A stretch of DNA of 58,225 nt from an uncultured Lachnospiraceae bacterium. GTDB lineage: Bacteria > Bacillota > Clostridia > Lachnospirales > Lachnospiraceae. The stretch spans positions 1 through 58,225 of the forward strand of contig CAJUEY010000016.1 of the NCBI GenBank assembly GCA_910585825.1, given 5' to 3'. Below the pieces are notes generated by a model, which saw nothing but the letters and a program-made list of their open reading frames with translations, had not been told where the DNA came from and searched no databases. Of the stretch, positions 53,024 to 58,225 are shown piece after piece; the stretch's first letter is position 1; the number at the start of each line of letters is the position of its first letter. Both the position numbers and the translations under genes were made by a program.

Positions 53024-53890
53024 TTAATATTTTCCGTTCCATACATCATCAATGCCGTTTCGTTTCCATATGTTGGCTCCTTCCGAATATTTGGTTACAG
53101 CCAGATACTGATACGAACTAACGGTTTTTAAAGCATCGTACACATAACGAAGAGGTATCCAGGTCCGATTATTTTCCGGATCTCCCGGCTCCGCCAGAAA
53201 CACCATATCCGTATCCTCCTGATACAGCCATATGTTGACATAATGTCCTGATGTATTTGTCCAGAATGCAGCATCATTGGCGCTGCTCACCAATACGACT
53301 GCAGACTTCGTTTCTTTCATCTGCGCCTGAAACGCCTCATAAGTTTCAGGTTTTCGGTATAAATCACAGAAAAGCCCTGCTGCTCTTAATGTCACCCTCA
53401 TATCTTCCCAGCCAATGGCTCCGCTTTCCCTGCTTGGATAATAAAGCGATATTGCAGTGGCATATTCATACATACCCCAGGGAGAACATTCATAAGGAGA
53501 TAATGTACTGTAAATATTAGCCATACAGCAGAGTCCGCATCCAAATCCTCCAAAGGACCTGCTGTTTACGATTTTTTCACACCAGTCGCCGGACCAGGGA
53601 AGACTCTCCCGGTAAGCTCTCGGCCCCTGTAGAAAGGTATATACGCTGAGAGCCTGTTCCTCCGGCGTGGGAGAAACAATGTTTATTCCGGGCGCAAGAA
53701 TTCCGTCATCAAAGATATTCTCCTGCAAAGATGCCGTCACTCCTGCATTTACAGTTTCGGCGCCTTTTACTTTTACTTTTTTCTGTTCTGTATATTCTGT
53801 TGTTTTTTCTGACATGCCATAGAATATTCCAAAGAAAAGAGCAACGCAAAACAATAGCAGCAATCCCATACGCAAATATTTTCTATACAT
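53024..53890 (-). CDS. Membrane-anchored C39-like cysteine peptidase
   Basis: 288 residues. One N-terminal membrane helix (MGLLLLFCVALFFGIFYGMS) leaves the domain outside. Papain-like C39_2 pattern: catalytic Cys region RSFGGFGCGLCCMANIYSTL at about residue 113, His region TNTSGHYVNIWLYQ near 220, then a DPENNRTWIPL loop. C39 enzymes cut double-glycine leaders or other peptides; the substrate here is unknown. It begins 8 bases inside the end of purB, so it rides on the purine operon. Confidence 0.78.
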   Translation of the reverse strand: MYRKYLRMGLLLLFCVALFFGIFYGMSEKTTEYTEQKKVKVKGAETVNAGVTASLQENIFDDGILAPGINIVSPTPEEQALSVYTFLQGPRAYRESLPWSGDWCEKIVNSRSFGGFGCGLCCMANIYSTLSPYECSPWGMYEYATAISLYYPSRESGAIGWEDMRVTLRAAGLFCDLYRKPETYEAFQAQMKETKSAVVLVSSANDAAFWTNTSGHYVNIWLYQEDTDMVFLAEPGDPENNRTWIPLRYVYDALKTVSSYQYLAVTKYSEGANIWKRNGIDDVWNGKY

Positions 53891-55316
53891 GAATTTCTGC
53901 TTTCACTCCAAGCAGCTTCTGGTTTCGATCCAAAATCGGCTTGATCACATCAGACAAAAACCGATCCACCTGTTCCGGCGCCCGGCCTACGTATTTTGCC
54001 GGATCCATGGATGCCTGCAGTTCTTCCAGAGACAATTGGAAAGACGGTTCTGCCGCAATCAGCTCCAAAAGATTGTTTTCTTTGCCTTCCTGTTTCACAT
54101 GAGCGCCGGCTTCCATAGACAGCTTACGAATCTTTTCATGCAGCTCCTGACGGTCGCCGCCTTTTTTCACTGCATCCATCATGATATTTTCTGTCGCCAT
54201 AAAAGGCAGTTCCGCCATAAGATGTTTCGTAATCACTTTATCGTATACAACCAGGCCGTCCACGACATTTAAACAAAGATCCAGTATACCGTCTGCTGCA
54301 AGAAATGCCTCGGGCATACTCAGCCGCTTGTTGGCGGAATCGTCTAACGTTCTCTCAAACCACTGTGTCGCAGAAGTGATCGCAGGATTTAAGGCATCTA
54401 CCATAACATAGCGGGATAAAGAACCGATCCGCTCGCTTCTCATGGGATTTCTCTTATATGCCATAGCGGAAGAACCGATCTGATTTTTTTCAAAGGGCTC
54501 TTCGACTTCTTTCAGGTGCTGCAAAAGACGGATATCGTTGGACATTTTATAAGCGCTGGCTGCAATTCCCGCCAGAACATTTGCCACTCTGGTGTCAACT
54601 TTTCTGGAATAGGTCTGTCCGGACACTGCATAGCAGGCGTCAAAGCCCATTTTTTCTGCAATCATCGGATCGATTTTGTCTACTTTTTCATTGTCTCCGT
54701 CAAACAGTTCCAGAAAACTTGCCTGGGTTCCTGTGGTTCCCTTGGAACCCAGGAGCTTTAAACTTCCCATAACATATTCCAAATCTTCCAGATCCATCAT
54801 AAATTCCTGCAGCCACAATGTCGCCCGTTTTCCGACGGTCGTAGGCTGTGCCGGCTGAAAATGCGTAAATGCCAGCGTAGGAAGATTTTTGTATGCATCT
54901 GCAAACTTCGCCAGTTCTGCCATGACATTGACCAGCTTGGCCTTTACCAGTTTTAGGGCCTCTGCCATAACAATGATATCCGTATTGTCTCCCACATAAC
55001 AGGAGGTTGCCCCTAAATGGATAATTCCCTTTGCCTTCGGACACTGTACGCCGTATGCATACACATGGGACATGACATCGTGGCGGACTGATTTTTCCCG
55101 TTCTTTTGCTGTTTCAAAGTTAATGTCGTCTTTGTTGGCCTCTAATTCTGCAATCTGTTCATCCGTGATCGGAAGGCCCAGCTCCTGCTCTGTTTTCGCC
55201 AACGCAATCCAGAGCCTTCTCCAGGTTTTAAATTTCATCTCCGGCGAAAAAATATACTGCATCTCTTTGCTGGCATATCTTTCCGACAACGGACTCATAT
55301 ATCTGTCTGTACTCAT
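53883..55316 (-). CDS. purB: Adenylosuccinate lyase
   Basis: 477 residues; AAAGGAG before the ATG at 55316. Fumarase/aspartase superfamily: HDVMSHVYAYG with THFQPAQPTT, then the signature GSSAMAYKRNPMRSERIGSLSR carrying the catalytic Ser. It splits both SAICAR and adenylosuccinate, releasing fumarate. Last biosynthetic gene of purC-purF-purB on this strand; the 51-bp tandem repeat lies in its leader. Confidence 0.97.
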   Translation of the reverse strand: MSTDRYMSPLSERYASKEMQYIFSPEMKFKTWRRLWIALAKTEQELGLPITDEQIAELEANKDDINFETAKEREKSVRHDVMSHVYAYGVQCPKAKGIIHLGATSCYVGDNTDIIVMAEALKLVKAKLVNVMAELAKFADAYKNLPTLAFTHFQPAQPTTVGKRATLWLQEFMMDLEDLEYVMGSLKLLGSKGTTGTQASFLELFDGDNEKVDKIDPMIAEKMGFDACYAVSGQTYSRKVDTRVANVLAGIAASAYKMSNDIRLLQHLKEVEEPFEKNQIGSSAMAYKRNPMRSERIGSLSRYVMVDALNPAITSATQWFERTLDDSANKRLSMPEAFLAADGILDLCLNVVDGLVVYDKVITKHLMAELPFMATENIMMDAVKKGGDRQELHEKIRKLSMEAGAHVKQEGKENNLLELIAAEPSFQLSLEELQASMDPAKYVGRAPEQVDRFLSDVIKPILDRNQKLLGVKAEIHV

Positions 55317-55329
55317 AATTTTCTCCTTT

Positions 55330-55500
55330 CATCTACTTGCGCGTTTTTTCAGCGCATAGAGGGATACCCGGAGGGTATTTCATCTTCTTGCGCATTTTTT
55401 TTGCGCATAAAGGGATACCCGGAGGGTATTTCATCTACTTGCGCATTTTTTCAGCGCATAGAGGGATACCCGGAGGGTATTTCATCTTCTTGCGCATTTA
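55330..55500. repeat. 51-bp tandem repeat (3 full copies plus a partial) between purF and purB
   Basis: Copies at 55330-55380, 55381-55431 and 55432-55482, the fourth partial to 55500, overlapping the purF stop codon. Each holds a TGCGC/GCGCA hairpin and a perfect ATACCC-GGA-GGGTAT palindrome. Read on the purine-operon strand the period is 17 codons and the frame stays open in each unit as MKYPPGIPLCAEKMRK-like peptide, with TAG at the end of alternate units. The ribosome site of purB follows the last unit. Confidence 0.9.
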
Positions 55501-56946
55501 CTGTTCATACTCTCCCCGAATATCCTCGTCGGGCGGTTCTATCGGGTATATGCCGTTAAAGCAGCCTCTGCAGATCTTTTGTCCTTCTGCCAGTCCCTCT
55601 AAGCGGTCTATTCCAAGATACCCCAGACTGTCTGCTCCGATTATTTTACATATCTCGTCAATACTCCTGTTATAGGCAATCAGCTGCTCTCTCTGAGGAA
55701 TATCCGTGCCGAAATAGCAGGGCCATAAAAACGGCGGCGAACTGACGCGCACATGCACTTTAGTTGCACCGGCATCCCGCAGCATTTTTACAATACGGTC
55801 TGAAGTCGTTCCCCTTACAATAGAATCGTCGATCATAATAATACGTTTTCCATTTACCGCCTCTTTTAATACATTTAATTTCACCCGGACTGCCGATTCC
55901 CTGCTGCTTTGCTTTGGCTTGATAAAAGTTCTTCCCACATAACTGTTTTTTACAAATGCATTTCCATAGGGAATGCCGGACTGCATTGCATAGCCGAGCG
56001 CAGCCGCGTTGCCGGATTCCGGCACGCCTGTCACAAGATCCGCCTCCACATAAGAATCCATAGCCAGAAACTGCCCCGCCCGGATTCTGGAGGCATAAAC
56101 CGAAATTCCGTCAATATGACTGTCCGGTCTTGCAAAATAAATATATTCAAAAATACATCTGGCCTCTTTTTCTCTGGGAATGCAGAGAGAAGTATCGGAA
56201 TGAATGGCTCCGTCTTTGGTTATCGTGACTACCTCTCCCGGCAGCACATCCCGGATAAATTCTGCGTCAATCGTTTCCAGGGCGCAGGTCTCTGATGTAA
56301 GAATATAGGCATCATCCCGTCTGCCGATACACAGGGGTTTGAATCCGAATGGATCTCTTGCCCCAATTAACTTTCTCGGACTCATCACCACCAGGGAATA
56401 GGCTCCTTTTAACTTCCTGCAGGCACGAACGACCGCATCTTCTACCCTGTCGGTATTCAAACGTTCCCTGGCTATGTGGTATGCAATCACTTCCGAGTCT
56501 ATGGTTGTCTGAAAAATTGCTCCCGTGTATTCCAGATCATGCCGCAGTTCACTGGCATTGATGAGATTACCGTTGTGCACCAGTCCCAGAGTGCCTTTCA
56601 CATAGTTTAAAACCAGAGGCTGGGCATTTTCTCTTGTGGACGCCCCCGCTGTGGAATACCGGACATGTCCCACGCCGATATCTCCCTTCATCTGCTCCAA
56701 CGTCTCTTCCGTAAAAACCTCATGCACCAGTCCCATGTCTTTGTGGACTGTAACTTTTCTCTTTGGCCCCTTTGTATCACTGACTGCAATCCCGCAGCTC
56801 TCCTGTCCTCTGTGCTGCAGTGCAAATAAGCCGTAATAAACAGAAGACGCTACATCTTTTCCGCTTAAATCGTACATGCCAAATACGCCGCATTCTTCAT
56901 GCAGTTTTGCAGAAAGCATTTCATGATCCGATCTGTTATTCTTCAT
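55498..56946 (-). CDS. purF: Amidophosphoribosyltransferase
   Basis: 482 residues. An 18-residue propeptide precedes the catalytic Cys19 (CGVFGMYDLSG) as in the Bacillus-type enzyme. N-terminal glutaminase domain (GHVRYSTAGAS, VHNGNLINASELR), then the PRPP-binding loop IMIDDSIVRGTTS and [4Fe-4S] ligand candidates in ARCIFEYIYF, PCYFGTDIP and ICRGCFNG. It makes phosphoribosylamine, the first purine step. Length and Cys pattern indicate the oxygen-sensitive Fe-S type. Its stop codon touches the tandem repeat. Confidence 0.96.
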   Translation of the reverse strand: MKNNRSDHEMLSAKLHEECGVFGMYDLSGKDVASSVYYGLFALQHRGQESCGIAVSDTKGPKRKVTVHKDMGLVHEVFTEETLEQMKGDIGVGHVRYSTAGASTRENAQPLVLNYVKGTLGLVHNGNLINASELRHDLEYTGAIFQTTIDSEVIAYHIARERLNTDRVEDAVVRACRKLKGAYSLVVMSPRKLIGARDPFGFKPLCIGRRDDAYILTSETCALETIDAEFIRDVLPGEVVTITKDGAIHSDTSLCIPREKEARCIFEYIYFARPDSHIDGISVYASRIRAGQFLAMDSYVEADLVTGVPESGNAAALGYAMQSGIPYGNAFVKNSYVGRTFIKPKQSSRESAVRVKLNVLKEAVNGKRIIMIDDSIVRGTTSDRIVKMLRDAGATKVHVRVSSPPFLWPCYFGTDIPQREQLIAYNRSIDEICKIIGADSLGYLGIDRLEGLAEGQKICRGCFNGIYPIEPPDEDIRGEYEQ

Positions 56947-56965
56947 TTATCTTCCACCAATCTGA

Positions 56966-57838
56966 CTATACAAATTTTTTTCCTGTCAACAATTCATATG
57001 CTTCTTCGTATTTTTCCACGGTTTTTTTCACCACTTCTTCCGGAAGAAGATAATCGCTGCCCGGATTGGCTTTTAACCAGTCTCTGACAAACTGTTTGTC
57101 AAAGGACGGCTGGGATTTTCCGGATTCATAACCGTTCAAAGGCCAGAAACGGGAGCTGTCCGGCGTAAGCATCTCATCCCCCAGAATCACATTTCCCTCT
57201 TCGTCCAATCCGAATTCAAATTTGGTATCTGCAATGATAATTCCTTTGCTCAGGGCATACTCTGCACACTTTTTATACAAGGCTATGGTGCAGTCTTTAA
57301 TTTTTTCCGCATACTCCGCTCCTTTGCCTGGATAAATCTTTTCTAAAATATCTGCGCTTTCTTCAAACGTGATATGCTCATCATGCAGGCCAAGATCCGC
57401 TTTTGTCGTCGGCGTATAAATCGGTTCCGGCAATTTGTCAGATTCTTTTAATCCCTCCGGCAGACGGATTCCACATACCGTGCCGTTCTTCTGATAGCTT
57501 TCCCAGCCGGTTCCGGTAATATATCCTCTTACAATGCACTCAATGGGGAGCATATTTAATTTCCTGCATTTCATACTGTTGCCGTCATACTTCTCCTGCC
57601 GGAAAAATTCCGGCATATCTTTTACATCTATGGAAAGCATATGATTTGGTACAATATCTTTTGTAAAATCAAACCAAAATTTGGACATTTTTGTCAAAAT
57701 GGCGCCTTTTTTGATGATTTCATTTTTTAAAATATGGTCGAATGCCGATATTCTGTCTGTGGCCACGATGATCATTGCATCGCCTGTATCGTATACTTCG
57801 CGTACTTTGCCTTCTTTTACCGGTTTTAATTCTTTCAT
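56966..57838 (-). CDS. purC: Phosphoribosylaminoimidazole-succinocarboxamide synthase
   Basis: 290 residues; GCAGGAGGG upstream of the ATG at 57838. VKEGKVREVYDTGDAMIIVATDRISAFDHIL (ATP-binding region), CIVRGYITGTGWESYQKNG, and IIADTKFEFGLDEEGNVILGDEMLTPDSSRFWP (SAICAR synthetase signature). It couples CAIR and aspartate with ATP. Longer than the Escherichia coli enzyme (237), matching the form with the extra C-terminal segment. First gene of the operon; purF begins 20 bases after its end. Confidence 0.96.
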   Translation of the reverse strand: MKELKPVKEGKVREVYDTGDAMIIVATDRISAFDHILKNEIIKKGAILTKMSKFWFDFTKDIVPNHMLSIDVKDMPEFFRQEKYDGNSMKCRKLNMLPIECIVRGYITGTGWESYQKNGTVCGIRLPEGLKESDKLPEPIYTPTTKADLGLHDEHITFEESADILEKIYPGKGAEYAEKIKDCTIALYKKCAEYALSKGIIIADTKFEFGLDEEGNVILGDEMLTPDSSRFWPLNGYESGKSQPSFDKQFVRDWLKANPGSDYLLPEEVVKKTVEKYEEAYELLTGKKFV

Positions 57839-57888
57839 GTCTGATCGCCCTCCTGCAGCTTTTGTTTTTCATTTTTCTTATCGGTCAT

Positions 57889-57918
57889 AGTATATAACAG
57901 GGGTTCCTGTAAAGTCAA
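57889..57918 (-). promoter_or_regulatory. Promoter of the purC-purF-purB operon
   Basis: Minus strand TTGACT (57918-57913), 18 bases, TATACT (57894-57889), about 50 bases before the purC ATG. The leader is too short for a purine riboswitch. Confidence 0.7.
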
Positions 57919-58225
57919 TTGTTTACAAATAACAAAATGCCCGCCTCCCGTCTCAGAGAAGTGTTGTCAAGTGTGTTTGTAAACTTTTTGTATAATTTGC
58001 TCGAAATATACTAGCTGTACAATCAAATTGTACCAAGTTACCAGATATAACTTCTAGGCAATACAGTAATAATACAGTAGAGTATCACTTTCTTGGCATT
58101 CCCTTTTCCTACTTTTCTTCTTACATAGGAACATACCAGCAATTTACTTTTATTTTAGTTTCACTTGGGGCACGGGAGTTTGACAACTGAATAATCCAAA
58201 AAGTACTCGCAGGTCGCACAAAACC
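57919..58225 (+). other. Right-end non-coding segment, possible insertion-sequence edge
   Basis: No gene on either strand. Contains a plus-strand TATAAT (57991-57996) directly after a GTGTTTGTAAAC stretch, which resembles the terminal region of IS256-type elements, and GTACAAT/ATTGTAC (58017-58023, 58027-58033), an inverted repeat. Attribution to an insertion sequence is a guess; the element would lie outside the window. Confidence 0.35.

Noticed and set aside
55330..55500. CRISPR array
   Set aside because: The units are contiguous 51-bp tandem copies without spacers, and no cas genes are near.
55337..55675. Plus-strand reading of the 51-bp repeat as a protein (repeating HRGIPGGYF)
   Set aside because: No ribosome site or promoter, runs antisense into purF, and is explained as the other strand of a repeat with palindromic parts.
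57839..57918. Purine riboswitch before purC
   Set aside because: The leader from the promoter to the ATG is only about 50 bases and lacks the three-stem purine aptamer.
1..58225. tRNA or rRNA genes
   Set aside because: No cloverleaf-like TTCRANNC segments with acceptor stems, and no rRNA sequence, were noticed on either strand.

Overview
The window looks like chromosomal DNA of an anaerobic Firmicute of the Lachnospiraceae type (a mucin-associated gut commensal; species not assigned). The signs are low-to-moderate G+C, strong AGGAGG ribosome sites, pyruvate:ferredoxin oxidoreductase, an [FeFe]-hydrogenase, a MecA-like adaptor, a CBS/DHH manganese pyrophosphatase and several small families typical of that group. 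I see no rRNA, tRNA, CRISPR array or prophage.

Layout. 1-2.9 kb is a graveyard of mobile DNA: an IS110-family transposase running off the left edge, with an in-frame amber codon and a long leader; a broken carbohydrate-binding/FIVAR gene tail; a decayed IS3-family element; and an IS1182-family C-terminal fragment fused directly behind it. 3.1-4.6 kb is a broken MATE transporter fused to part of a cytidylate-kinase-like domain. 4.8-16 kb is core metabolism and regulation: glycosyltransferase, split transketolase, Rho, malic enzyme, a DUF4364 winged helix, MecA and pyrophosphatase. 16-24 kb holds PFOR, CTP synthase, a NYN-LOTUS protein with a tiny Cys-rich partner missed by ordinary ORF length limits, and TraX. 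24-36 kb holds AsnRS with a trigger-factor-like lipoprotein, CorA, an MntR-type repressor, dapB and a lysine-riboswitch-controlled dapA, a cobalamin adenosyltransferase, a two-OB-fold SSB and topoisomerase III. 36-39 kb has a divergent flavodoxin/HxlR pair, a cbiL fragment and the hydrogenase.

39-49 kb is the most distinctive accessory region. A secreted 1543-residue M60-like (mucin-type) metallopeptidase and a secreted 1118-residue GH33 sialidase lie in the same orientation, share a paralogous FIVAR plus BspA-like leucine-rich C-terminal module, and are separated by a 203-bp nested palindromic element. A sodium:solute symporter follows. I infer a host-mucin foraging locus: desialylation, glycoprotein cleavage, then possible uptake. 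49-53.9 kb has an ABC-F ATPase, a FliD-like extracellular protein and a C39-like peptidase. 53.9-57.8 kb is a purine cluster (purC-purF-purB, with the peptidase gene overlapping purB) that contains a 51-bp tandem repeat whose period is 17 codons. The right end holds only palindromes and a plus-strand -10 box, possibly the edge of another insertion sequence.

Cross-cutting structure: a small palindrome family with arms like AGCGTGTTTGAAAAT occurs at five places between genes, whole or as half copies. Most transcription units end in clear hairpin terminators, and many promoters can be read with 16-18 bp spacing.
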